From assembly GCA_028047635.1 (NCBI GenBank), contig JAOFXR010000006.1:1-64000 (forward strand): a DNA stretch of 64,000 nucleotides. Direction: 5' to 3'. Below, one piece after another: positions 47,096 to 55,721 of this stretch; position 1 is the stretch's first letter, and every line of letters starts with the position of its first letter. A program made the position numbers and the translations under genes. This stretch comes from Verrucomicrobiales bacterium. GTDB taxonomy: Bacteria; Verrucomicrobiota; Verrucomicrobiia; Verrucomicrobiales; DEV007. A model generated the notes under the pieces. That model saw nothing but the letters and a program-made list of their open reading frames with translations, searched no databases and was not told where the DNA came from.

Positions 47096-47198
47096 CGAAC
47101 GAGGTCGAGGCCCTCATCTACAGGCAAGTAAATCTCAAACGTAAAACTGTAGCCGGGACGCAGCCTCCCCCCCGGCGGTCGCCGTGAGGCCGGTTCAG
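47096..47198. repeat. Dispersed intergenic repeat, copy 2
   Basis: In the 358-base gap 46913-47270: CGAACGAGGTCGAGGCCCTCATCTACAGG (47096-47124) and CTGTAGCC...CGGTCGCCGTGAGGCCGGTTCAG (47147-47198). These correspond to both blocks of the copy at 19904-20011, in opposite relative order. The second block includes a CCGGG/CCCGG hairpin with a C-rich run. The rest of the gap shows no gene. Confidence 0.6.
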
Positions 47199-47270
47199 AA
47201 GCCCCGTTCTCAGTATCTTTCCCCAGCCATCGATATTCGAACCGAGACACGCCGGCAAAAAGAGCGCTGA

Positions 47271-49340
47271 CTACCTCGCTGAGAGGACGACGTATTCTTC
47301 ACGCGTCACCTTGCCGTCACCATTATGATCGAATCGCTTGTAACGTGCTTCAAGATTCTCTCCGGTCTGACCAGCCAGATATTCGGCCAATGTCAGGATA
47401 TCGTCTTTATTTGCATCCCAGCGATTGAACGGAGCATTACGATCCCCTTTCGCCACTTTCTTAGGCATCTCTTTCTTCTCCACATCAGCAACGCTCAACG
47501 CAGAATCGATAAAAGATTTCCCTTTCTTCACCACTTCCGGATAGCTGCGGAGAAACTGATTTTCATCGACCAGATTCAGGTAGTAGTGCGTGGTCCCTTT
47601 CGGGAGTTGAGCAGTGACGCGTCCGGAGCCCGTCAATGATGCCGGCATCCGAAACCACTCTTCGTAGCGATCGCCTCCGTTGAGTGTGTAGATCAAATCG
47701 GCATGAACGACCTTGGCTCCATTCACTTGATACGCGAACTCAACCGATTGCTCCTCACGGGTCGCTGCAGTAACCGTCGGCACCTTTTCCTTATTCAGCA
47801 GCGGAGCCGCCGTGTTGGGATTGTAGTAAGGATAGCTTGCTTTCATTTCCTCGAGACGCTCCGTGAGGTGCTTATTCATCTCCTGCGTTTTCTCCGGCAT
47901 CGACTCAGCAAGGTTTACCGCCTCCTCAATATCAACACGGGTTTGCTCACCGCCCTTGGTTTCGTAGAGACGGAACAGTTCCAACTCAGGCGTCTCGGGA
48001 TTATTGACGTGATCGTAGTTGCGGATCAGTTTGTAGTCACCGGTCCGAATCGTGCTCTCCAGTGCCCCGCCATGAGGAAAATGCCAGACCATCGTTTCGC
48101 GGGCTGAACCGTCCGCATGTTTCACGAGCGTCGGATCCCCGGGATCGCCATGCAGGAGCGGCAGAAGGTCACAGCCGTCGAGGTTCTTCCCTTCCGGTCG
48201 ATCCGCTCCTACCATAGACAGAATCGTTGGGTAAAAGTCGAGCCCGTTCGCAAGGACATCCGTTTGAACTCCTGCCGGAATCTGAGGGCCCGTGATGATG
48301 AGCGGGACACGGGTTCCGCCTTCCTTCGCGGAAATCTTCCCCCGGTCTAGCGGATTGTTGTCGGTGTAACGCTCTTTGGGGCCTCCTTCCATCCCCCCGT
48401 TGTCCGAGGTGAAAATCAGATAAGTATTCTCGCTCAACTTATGCCCCGGCCACCGTGGGTCATCGGTATTGTCGAGATAGTTAAAAACCGTTCCGAGGTA
48501 ATAATCGAGTTCTTCCACCATCGCCGCGAAGAAAGGGTTTTGCTGCCCCGGCACTTCCTTCTTCGGAGTGTGAGCGGGATCTATTCCTAGTCTCTCTGTG
48601 TATTTCTTAAGTCGCTCTTCCGACCGCGTGTGGATCGGAGCGTGCACAAGCCAGGTCGCGTAGTAGAGAAAAAACGGCTTCTCTTTGTTTTCTTTCAGAA
48701 ACGTCAGCGCATCCTCATTTGTCTCGTGAAAAGGAAATCCATTTTCATCGAGTCTAAAAGGATCATCCGCCTCATCCGTTGCAAAATCTTTGAGCCGATC
48801 ATCCATTCCGCCCCTCGAACCGCGGCTCGCTCTTGTGTAGTCGAATCCGACGTCTTCCGGCTGAGGAAAAGCATGATGATCAATCGCCATGTGCCACTTG
48901 CCCGAATGCCCTGTCGTGTAGCCATCTTCCTTGAGCGCTTTCGCGAGGGTGAACTCATCCGCCGGAATCCGCCCGCTATACCATGGGTCCATCATCCTCC
49001 AATTCTTGCTAATAGGCGCAGGCGGAGCCCCACCCACAACGTGCGTTTTCTGAGCACGCGCCGAGTGGTTTCCACTCATAATCGCACAGCGGGAAGGCGC
49101 GCAAGTCGGTGACGGAGAATACGCCTGCCAAAACAGAACACCCTTCTTGGCCAAAGCATCGATGTTAGGGGTCTCGTAGGGTGAAGGCTCATCAATGTCG
49201 TAACACTTCACATCCTGCCAACCGAGATCGTCAGTCAAAATGAGAACCACGTTGGGCTTTTCGGGGCGACCATCTTCGGCACCTAATAAAGGAAAACAAC
49301 TCAGTAGAATTGCGAGAGGGAGAATTACTTGTTTCATCAT
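47271..49340 (-). CDS. Secreted sulfatase with C-terminal EF-hand calcium-binding domain
   Basis: A 689-residue exported sulfatase. Signal peptide about 1-21. Sulfatase motifs: NVVLILTDDLGWQDVKCYDID, SPSPTCAPSRCAIMSGNHSA with CxPxR, SGKWHMAIDHH, LIFTSDNGGMEGG; the subdomain continues to about residue 500. Then a beta region (about 510-620) and two EF-hand-like loops at the C-terminus: DANKDDILTLAEYL and DHNGDGKVTREEY (about 648-689). The EF-hands suggest calcium-dependent folding, dimerisation or dockerin-like attachment, but no cohesin is seen. A 24-base gap follows the upstream PQQ-like gene end. Confidence 0.92.
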   Translation of the reverse strand: MMKQVILPLAILLSCFPLLGAEDGRPEKPNVVLILTDDLGWQDVKCYDIDEPSPYETPNIDALAKKGVLFWQAYSPSPTCAPSRCAIMSGNHSARAQKTHVVGGAPPAPISKNWRMMDPWYSGRIPADEFTLAKALKEDGYTTGHSGKWHMAIDHHAFPQPEDVGFDYTRASRGSRGGMDDRLKDFATDEADDPFRLDENGFPFHETNEDALTFLKENKEKPFFLYYATWLVHAPIHTRSEERLKKYTERLGIDPAHTPKKEVPGQQNPFFAAMVEELDYYLGTVFNYLDNTDDPRWPGHKLSENTYLIFTSDNGGMEGGPKERYTDNNPLDRGKISAKEGGTRVPLIITGPQIPAGVQTDVLANGLDFYPTILSMVGADRPEGKNLDGCDLLPLLHGDPGDPTLVKHADGSARETMVWHFPHGGALESTIRTGDYKLIRNYDHVNNPETPELELFRLYETKGGEQTRVDIEEAVNLAESMPEKTQEMNKHLTERLEEMKASYPYYNPNTAAPLLNKEKVPTVTAATREEQSVEFAYQVNGAKVVHADLIYTLNGGDRYEEWFRMPASLTGSGRVTAQLPKGTTHYYLNLVDENQFLRSYPEVVKKGKSFIDSALSVADVEKKEMPKKVAKGDRNAPFNRWDANKDDILTLAEYLAGQTGENLEARYKRFDHNGDGKVTREEYVVLSAR

Positions 49341-49363
49341 TCAGGAGGGGAATAAAATCGGTG

Positions 49364-50971
49364 TTAAGGCTCTGCTCCAATGCAAAGCAGTTCTTTCAAC
49401 GTTCGGTGGTAAAGGCGACCCTTTGAATAGCTGGGAGTACTGGCTGTCCAGGTCTTGCCGAAAGCACCGAGATCATTCAACGCGACAAGCGCCGTCTCAT
49501 CAAAGTTTTTCGCCTGCCCGTCGAGCACCTGCACTTTGCCACACATGAACGTAAAATAGAGATACTGATTCACTGCAATAGTATTTCCGTTAAAACACCA
49601 CCACCATCCGCTCCGGCCGGAACGGCGATCTTCAGCGACATCAACGCCACGGCTGTTAATCGTCATTTCGGGATAAAAAAGTTCCGTGTTTTTCAGGGTC
49701 TCACCCTCTACTTCAGGAACCGGGAACGGTAATTGCAGATACTCGACGTTCTCAGTCTCCACATTGATCCGGGCAATGCTATTACGCGGCCCATGATTCC
49801 AGGACTGACGGCGTTGCTTCCCTTGAAAATCAAAGCACGCAAAATAGACATACGGATAGATCACCATGTTGGAGTGCCATGCAGGAAATACGGTCATGGC
49901 GGGCTCCTCCTCACTCAGGTCAACTCCTTTGCGAGTAATGAAGCCATTGGTCTCCGCGTCGTAAGACGTCAACGTGACATTTTTGATCCATGAAATGCGT
50001 TTGGCTTCACTTCCGTCGATAGAGTTAAGTATTACGAGATCGGTTCGCGTTTCATCGAGCCAGTAAGCAAACTTCTCGTCCCAGAACTGAGTGACGAGAC
50101 ACTTACCTTCCGCTTCGGCCTCCCAACTCCAGAGCGCTTTCCCGGCATCGGCACCATCGACACGAGTCAGCGTGATTCCAGCAGGTCCTTCCGGCGTACC
50201 GTGATGGGCGCCACGCCCTGACATAACAGCATACCCTCCACCTGGCAGTTCATTCAAAACGGGCGTGTTGTAATGCGTGAGTCCTTCCGGAGCGATCCAC
50301 AAAGGCTCGCCTGTTTTCGCATCGAACCCACGGAGGTAATTCCACGCATCGTCGCGTCGTGCGGGATCATCTGGATCACGAGGCTCGACGTTAAGGAGCG
50401 TGTCGCCAACCTTGATCGGCTCATATTGCTTGTTAAAGGGGCGATCCAGAGTGGGTGTCCATTTTCGAGTCCACACCTCCTTGCCTTCCATCGTCCAGCA
50501 TCCCATCTGACCGCTCGCATTCCAAAACCAGACATGTTTACCGTCGGTGATCGGAGTCGGACTGCTGCTCGTGCTGAACCCATAAGCATACTGGCTCTTT
50601 GCCTTGGGATCGCCAGCGAGATCCCGTTGCCAATGAACCGAACCATCCTCCGCGCTGATGCAGTAGAGAACGATATCAGTCCCCTGCAATTCCGTCGCGT
50701 CAGCGGCTAGCGGTTTCATCGTCGTCAGAAAAAGTCGATCTTCCCAGACCGCGATTCCACTCTGACCGGACTCAGGCAAATCGATCCGCCAGCGGATGTT
50801 CTCATCCTTCTTCACACTCCATTTGAGTGGGACAGGCCGATTCGTTTTGACGGTCCAATTCTGATTAGGCCCCGCTGCTTGTGGCCAATTCCCGCTCGAC
50901 TCTTCCTGAGAAAAACCCAACGAGGGTAGAACAAACAACAGTGGACAAAGCACGGGGATCACTTTTTCCAT
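49364..50971 (-). CDS. Exported PQQ-like beta-propeller protein
   Basis: A 535-residue protein with a signal peptide (about 1-22, ...LGFSQEES). A repeat pattern of WD40/PQQ-type blades: NWTVKTNRPVPLKWSVKKDENIRWRIDLPESGQSGIAVWEDRLFLTT, DIVLYCISAEDGSVHWQRDL, VWTRKWTP, LRGFDAKTGEPLWIAPEG, ALWSWEAEAEGK. Eight-bladed PQQ dehydrogenase relatives usually show a PQQ-binding Glu/Lys set that I cannot confirm here, so a non-catalytic propeller is equally possible. The upstream hairpin (50998-51030) lies in its leader. Same strand and close spacing with the sulfatase downstream. Confidence 0.82.
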   Translation of the reverse strand: MEKVIPVLCPLLFVLPSLGFSQEESSGNWPQAAGPNQNWTVKTNRPVPLKWSVKKDENIRWRIDLPESGQSGIAVWEDRLFLTTMKPLAADATELQGTDIVLYCISAEDGSVHWQRDLAGDPKAKSQYAYGFSTSSSPTPITDGKHVWFWNASGQMGCWTMEGKEVWTRKWTPTLDRPFNKQYEPIKVGDTLLNVEPRDPDDPARRDDAWNYLRGFDAKTGEPLWIAPEGLTHYNTPVLNELPGGGYAVMSGRGAHHGTPEGPAGITLTRVDGADAGKALWSWEAEAEGKCLVTQFWDEKFAYWLDETRTDLVILNSIDGSEAKRISWIKNVTLTSYDAETNGFITRKGVDLSEEEPAMTVFPAWHSNMVIYPYVYFACFDFQGKQRRQSWNHGPRNSIARINVETENVEYLQLPFPVPEVEGETLKNTELFYPEMTINSRGVDVAEDRRSGRSGWWWCFNGNTIAVNQYLYFTFMCGKVQVLDGQAKNFDETALVALNDLGAFGKTWTASTPSYSKGRLYHRTLKELLCIGAEP

Positions 50972-50997
50972 ATCGAAAGGAAACTCGATCTTCGATC

Positions 50998-51030
50998 CAA
51001 CAGGGTTAGGTCACTGCACCTACCCTGTTG
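50998..51030. repeat. Palindromic repeat, copy B (leader of PQQ-like gene)
   Basis: CAACAGGGT-T-AGGT-CACTGC-ACCT-ACCCTGTTG: 9-base outer arms and 4-base inner arms. Lies 27 bases before the start of the PQQ-like gene and 44 bases after the end of the propeller gene. AACAGGGTTAGGT and ACCCTGTT occur at exactly the same distance from each other as in copy A. No T run follows, so a plain terminator is unlikely. Confidence 0.65.
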
Positions 51031-51073
51031 AACGAAAAAACCATCGTAGTCGAAGCGTTGCGTCACCACGAGT

Positions 51074-52600
51074 CTACTCAAACGAGAGACTCAAGGCTTC
51101 GATAATCGGCTTCGATTTATTCTCAGTGGAGTCTTCGATTTTCAGCTCCACTTGAAATCCGAAACCTTCGGGCAATTTGGAGAGATCCAACTCAGCGGGA
51201 GTCTTCTCAATCTGCTTGGAAAAACCGGGAATATAATCGTAGGACTCTTTGACCTCGGTCCACTCGGTCCACTCATCGATTTTTTGATCATTGTCAGTAT
51301 CGACTCCGACACGAGCCGATACCGTCTCAACCCACGGGCCGGGGCTCGTGAAATCCGTTTTCTGCTGAGTCGCGAGATAGAATTTCCCTTCGGCAAAAGC
51401 AATGTCGGGATCAGGGTGACCTTTGCCAATGTTGTCGCACCAGGTAAACGGCTCATCAATCGAAGACGAGGTGAACCAGCCCACGCTCATTTGATGCCCT
51501 TCAGCAGGATCGTAGTCGCCGAAAAGATAATACTGACCGCCAATCGCGATCGCCGCCCAATCACCATAGGCTTCCTGCACTGGCTCATGGATCTCGTATT
51601 CAGCGACACTGGTTTTGTAATTGGCAGGATCTTCTTTCGCCCAATGAGGATGATTGTAGGTCCCAATCTTCCCGGTTGGCTTCGTTCTATTATCGACAGG
51701 CGGCGCTTTGAAAACAAAACCACTGATTCCGTCAGGACTGGCGGCATGACCGGCGAGCGGTGAATCCCATGAACGTTTGTTCGCCGAAATCGGACTCCAG
51801 TCTTCGATGATGACATGCATGTTGCCATCGAGATCACGGATAAAACCGGCGTCAGAGCCATGTGAAGGATCCTTCACCGCCATTCCCATATTCTCACCCG
51901 GCTCTCCGTCAGTAAGATCGCTGTCGACGTAAACGTGCGGGTCCTGATCATTCGGGAAGTCGTAGTAGATCAAGGCTTTGCCATCCACGTATTCGGCGCT
52001 GGTCACCCATTTGGAGAACCCTTCAGTGACAGGACCGTGATGAACCCAGTTTTTCATATCGCGACTTTGCCATGCATGATAGCCGCCCTTACCCGGCTTG
52101 AGACCACCAGGTGCATTGTAAACGTTCGGAAAAGGCGTTGTCTTGAGAGGAGTATCAAATCCCTCAAGCGAGGCATCCTCCGCAGAGAACTGCGGCTGAG
52201 GCTTCGCCTTCTCTCCCTTTTTTGGTCGAGGCTTACCACTCCCGTAACGGCCGAAAATCCAGTAGTCGTTTGGACCTTTCGTGAGCAGGACAGGAGCGTC
52301 CTGAAGATTCGCTGGACCTAGATTCTCAATGGGATTCCAGTTCTGCCAGATCGTAGATTGCTTCAATGTCAGGGACTTGGCGGAGCGCTTGCTATCGAGC
52401 GACTGGAGTTTTGTCAAAACCGTGGCTTCCTTTCCCTCAGGAGAAACAGAGCCTTTCTCGACCACGGCTCCTTCCGACGATTCGATATTCTTTTTCCATT
52501 CCTTCTGGCTGTCGACTTTCCATGCCGATTCCTCAGCATGAACAAGCGAAGCTCCAAGCAAAGTGGAAAGTGTTAAAGTGCTGAGACGTCTCAAAATCAT
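51074..52600 (-). CDS. Exported GH43/62-like five-bladed propeller protein
   Basis: A 508-residue product from ATG 52600 with a signal peptide (about 1-23, ...SLVHAEESA). Repeated propeller strands with aromatic and Asp residues: DAPVLLTKGPNDYWIFGRYGSG, GYHAWQSRDMKNWVHHGPV, ALIYYDFPNDQDPHVYVDSDL, GDWAAIAIGGQYYLFGDYDPAE, VGWFTSSSIDEPFTW, FAEGKFYLATQQK. These match the glycosyl hydrolase 43-type fold without a clear family assignment; the PNDQDP segment is reminiscent of the general GH43 Asp region. Acts on an extracellular glycan by inference. ATG 52636 is an alternative. Confidence 0.72.
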   Translation of the reverse strand: MILRRLSTLTLSTLLGASLVHAEESAWKVDSQKEWKKNIESSEGAVVEKGSVSPEGKEATVLTKLQSLDSKRSAKSLTLKQSTIWQNWNPIENLGPANLQDAPVLLTKGPNDYWIFGRYGSGKPRPKKGEKAKPQPQFSAEDASLEGFDTPLKTTPFPNVYNAPGGLKPGKGGYHAWQSRDMKNWVHHGPVTEGFSKWVTSAEYVDGKALIYYDFPNDQDPHVYVDSDLTDGEPGENMGMAVKDPSHGSDAGFIRDLDGNMHVIIEDWSPISANKRSWDSPLAGHAASPDGISGFVFKAPPVDNRTKPTGKIGTYNHPHWAKEDPANYKTSVAEYEIHEPVQEAYGDWAAIAIGGQYYLFGDYDPAEGHQMSVGWFTSSSIDEPFTWCDNIGKGHPDPDIAFAEGKFYLATQQKTDFTSPGPWVETVSARVGVDTDNDQKIDEWTEWTEVKESYDYIPGFSKQIEKTPAELDLSKLPEGFGFQVELKIEDSTENKSKPIIEALSLSFE

Positions 52601-52739
52601 ATCATTGATTGAGGCTTCGAGAGCCCTTGTTGTCAAGGCTAGATGAGCACCTTAAACAGCAAAAATCGCCCTCCTGAAAAGGCCATCATCGAGCAAAATT
52701 TCATATATTTGAGCAGTTAGAACGAAAGAGACTCACTTG

Positions 52740-54254
52740 TCACGGCTCGCTGCGTCCGGAATTGATCGCCTTCTGAATCTCTTCGGTGAGAGCTGTCACT
52801 TTAGCGGGCTTCTCTTCGTAAAGGTTCGTCTGCTCGTAAGGATCTTCTGCCAGGTTGTAAAGTTGTCCGGTTTGGCTCAAATCCATCCGCCAGGGAGCCA
52901 TCACGCTTGTTGATTCTACAGCGTCTGAATATTTGTAGAAGCCTCCGGAACTCAGCGTGTCGAAAATCAGCTTCCAGTTGTCCCGTCGGATCGAGAGGAT
53001 GCCAGTGTAGGATTGTGTGATCATTGAGTGGCGAACCGGCTCCGCATTTGCATCCAGAAATTGCGCAGATTGGTCGATCCCATCCTCCGCCGCCCACTCT
53101 GGAAGCGAGGCACCTGCAATCGAGGCCGCGGTTGGCATGAGATCGGTTAGGGACATGAGATTGTCGTTCACTTCATTGGCAGGAACTTTGCCGGGCCAGC
53201 GAACGATGAAAGGAACCCGGGAACCGCCATCCCAAGCGTCGGTTTTATATCCACGAAACGGGCCTGACGCATCGTGGCCATCAGCTAATTCCTTCTTCGT
53301 AAATTTCGGTCCGTTGTCTGAGGTGAAGACAACAAGCGTATTCTCCGAGATTCCAGCGCCATCGAGAAATCTAGAGATTTTGTCGACACTCTCATCCACC
53401 CAAAGACAGCGATCGCCTCTTGGCCCGATGCCTGATTTCCCTACAAAACGCTTGGGGGGTAATACCGCTCCATGCGCTGCGTTCAACGCCAGGTAAACAA
53501 AGAACGGCTCATTCTTCTCGACTGCTGTCTCGATGAACTTCTTCGTTTCCACAACATAGAGATCGTCAACCGTGTCCCGAAACAACGTGGGATCTCGAAT
53601 CAACCCGGTCTTGTCCGGCATGGGCTCGTTGATGATTTGATTCCCACGCATAAAAACAGGAATCCGAGTGCAGTTCGACGGCGTTCCGAAGAAGGTATCG
53701 AATCCGAGCGCGAGCGGCCCGCCTTCGATTGACGCTGTGTGATCGACACGTTCACTAAGCGAAACGAGCGCCGCATTGGCTCCCGGCCCATGGATCTGCG
53801 ACCCAAAATGGTAGTCACCGGGATCGCCTTCTTTTGGCTTCCAACCCAAACCAATGTGCCATTTCCCAAAGGCGGCTGTGGCATACCCCTGCCCCTTCAA
53901 TGCCGAGGCGATCGTGACTCGAGTTGGCGGAATCAGAGGCTTTGCATACCCCGGAAGCACGCCTTCACGGACATAGGTTCGCCAGCAATAACGGCCTGTC
54001 AGCAACGAGTAACGAGTTGGCGTGCAAACCGAATGAGGTGCGTGTGCATTGGTGAAACGCATGCCTTCAGAAGCAAACTTGTCGATCGCCGGGGTGATCA
54101 CTTTTCCTTTTTCAGGCACGTTGCAACTCACATCCCCCCAACCGAGATCATCCGCGAGGATGACGATGATGTTGGGCTTAGTGCCCGTCTCTGCCTGCAA
54201 GATTCCCGCTCCGATAGCAGCAAACAGAATAATTGTAGAAAAAGTTTTTATCAT
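52740..54254 (-). CDS. Secreted sulfatase (formylglycine type)
   Basis: A 504-residue exported sulfatase. Signal peptide about 1-21 (...GAGILQAETG). Motifs: NIIVILADDLGWGDVSCNVPEKGK, HSVCTPTRYSLLTGRYCWRTYVREG with CxPxR, GKWHIGLGW, VVFTSDNGPKFTKKE (metal Asp-Asn, Gly then Pro instead of the usual Gly). C-terminal part has QLYNLAEDPYEQTNLYEEKP. Nearest paralog in the window is the one at 20115, with the same TPTRYxxLTGRYxWRT core, suggesting the same sulfatase subgroup. Same strand as the propeller gene downstream. Confidence 0.94.
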   Translation of the reverse strand: MIKTFSTIILFAAIGAGILQAETGTKPNIIVILADDLGWGDVSCNVPEKGKVITPAIDKFASEGMRFTNAHAPHSVCTPTRYSLLTGRYCWRTYVREGVLPGYAKPLIPPTRVTIASALKGQGYATAAFGKWHIGLGWKPKEGDPGDYHFGSQIHGPGANAALVSLSERVDHTASIEGGPLALGFDTFFGTPSNCTRIPVFMRGNQIINEPMPDKTGLIRDPTLFRDTVDDLYVVETKKFIETAVEKNEPFFVYLALNAAHGAVLPPKRFVGKSGIGPRGDRCLWVDESVDKISRFLDGAGISENTLVVFTSDNGPKFTKKELADGHDASGPFRGYKTDAWDGGSRVPFIVRWPGKVPANEVNDNLMSLTDLMPTAASIAGASLPEWAAEDGIDQSAQFLDANAEPVRHSMITQSYTGILSIRRDNWKLIFDTLSSGGFYKYSDAVESTSVMAPWRMDLSQTGQLYNLAEDPYEQTNLYEEKPAKVTALTEEIQKAINSGRSEP

Positions 54255-54398
54255 AACTCAAAAGTTGTAATGCACCGCCTGCTACCGTCTTCAGCAACCT
54301 TCCCACGGGAATGGTTGCCCAACATTTTTGCTATATCAAAATGCTCGGCGGATGGAGAAGATTCCATTTGATACAGGAGTGTTTGCCCCCCTCGTAAG

Positions 54399-55721
54399 CT
54401 AAGCCAATAATTCTCTAAGCGCCCCTTTTCCCGTGTCGTATTTTTCGTAGGCGCCGCCTAGATTGAAATGCTCAACCGGGTGACCCGCAGCTTCAAGTAA
54501 AGTGGCATAGAAGCTGTTGATCGGGCGATCGTTTTCGATCTTCATGTAATGACCTTCCTGCATCGTTCCTCCAAAATTACCCAGAGTCATAAAGGGCCAA
54601 CTTGCGCCATTGGTGTGCTGTTTGTCAGCATTGTTACTGGTATAAACAATCAAGGTGTTGTCCATCATAGTGCCATTACCTTCCGGCGTTTCCTCAAGGG
54701 CCTGGACCAGTTTTGACAACATTCGCATGTTATACTGTCGAATCCGTGTCCAGATATCGGATGTCATCGATAAGTGGCCCAATGAATGCCCCCTTTGGTC
54801 AATGCCTAAGCCCTCCCATGAACCATAAAATTCGCCGCAGCCTGAATTAATTGTGGCCACATTAGTGAGGCCCGCTTTCAGTGCGGCAATCGTCAAATCA
54901 AGCATCGCGTCATGCCAATCTGTTTCATGTTGGGGAGCTGAGTATTTTTCGTCAAATTCAGGCATGTAGGTTTTGAGACTGTCTGACATGGAGCTGACAC
55001 TGTCCCGAAATGTGCTGATGTCGCTGAAGGGATCTAATTTCTTCCGGCCACTCTCTGGTAACGTTCCAGCGCTTTCGGCTGAGGTTTTGGCGATGAAATC
55101 CAACATCTTGGAATTTTCATCGTAAGTCTTTCGTTGCTTGCCAGTGGCGACAGATCCAAACATGAGCCGATATAGAAATGTCGGGTCACAGATCATCGAC
55201 GCTTTATCCCCGGGGCCCCAGGCAGAGGTTGCATGGAAAATGGGAACTTGTTTCATCCGATTCAGCGATTCCATGCCGACACTCAAAAGAGGCACGGGCG
55301 CCTTGGGCAGAACCTTGCTTAGCGCGCAATCAATTGTGATGTCAAAAGGGGTGGACTTATTTCTTCTGTATCCACCGAGGCATCCGTAGTAAGCGCTGTG
55401 AGCCGGGCTGGTGTGCCTGCCGTGCAAGCCCTGGATTATCGTGAGTTTGTCACGGTGAGGGGCCAAGGGATCAATGAAAACCGGGAGGTCTTCTGATCTA
55501 AGCGATTTACCGGATGTTATTCCTTTCACTGCGCAATTAGCGTCACTGAATCCCTGGGATTGCAGGAAAAACACAACTCTCTTGGGCTGCTTGCCGCCTT
55601 GGGGCGGACTCACCTTTTTGTCCTCTGCCAATGCAGTGTAAAAGGGAGTTGCCGCACTCGCTCCGGCTGCCGCACCGAATTTTTTAATGATGTCTCGTCT
55701 GTTTAGCGTATTTATTTTCAT
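54399..55721 (-). CDS. DUF1552 protein, partner of DUF1592 cytochrome
   Basis: A 440-residue exported protein. The N-terminus LNRRDIIKKFGAAAGASAA is a Tat-type signal. Segments of the DUF1552 family: RVVFFLQSQGFSDANC, GLHGRHTSPAHSAYYGCLGG, STPFDITIDCAL, PVPLLSVGMESLNRM, TLIVYTSNNADKQHTN and NSFYATLLEAAGHPVEHFN. Function unknown; the family nearly always sits next to a DUF1592-type cytochrome gene in PVC bacteria. Start and the preceding stop overlap by one base (TAATG), so the pair is coupled. The codon use of this pair reads as more A/T-rich than its neighbours, which I did not quantify. Confidence 0.92.
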   Translation of the reverse strand: MKINTLNRRDIIKKFGAAAGASAATPFYTALAEDKKVSPPQGGKQPKRVVFFLQSQGFSDANCAVKGITSGKSLRSEDLPVFIDPLAPHRDKLTIIQGLHGRHTSPAHSAYYGCLGGYRRNKSTPFDITIDCALSKVLPKAPVPLLSVGMESLNRMKQVPIFHATSAWGPGDKASMICDPTFLYRLMFGSVATGKQRKTYDENSKMLDFIAKTSAESAGTLPESGRKKLDPFSDISTFRDSVSSMSDSLKTYMPEFDEKYSAPQHETDWHDAMLDLTIAALKAGLTNVATINSGCGEFYGSWEGLGIDQRGHSLGHLSMTSDIWTRIRQYNMRMLSKLVQALEETPEGNGTMMDNTLIVYTSNNADKQHTNGASWPFMTLGNFGGTMQEGHYMKIENDRPINSFYATLLEAAGHPVEHFNLGGAYEKYDTGKGALRELLA

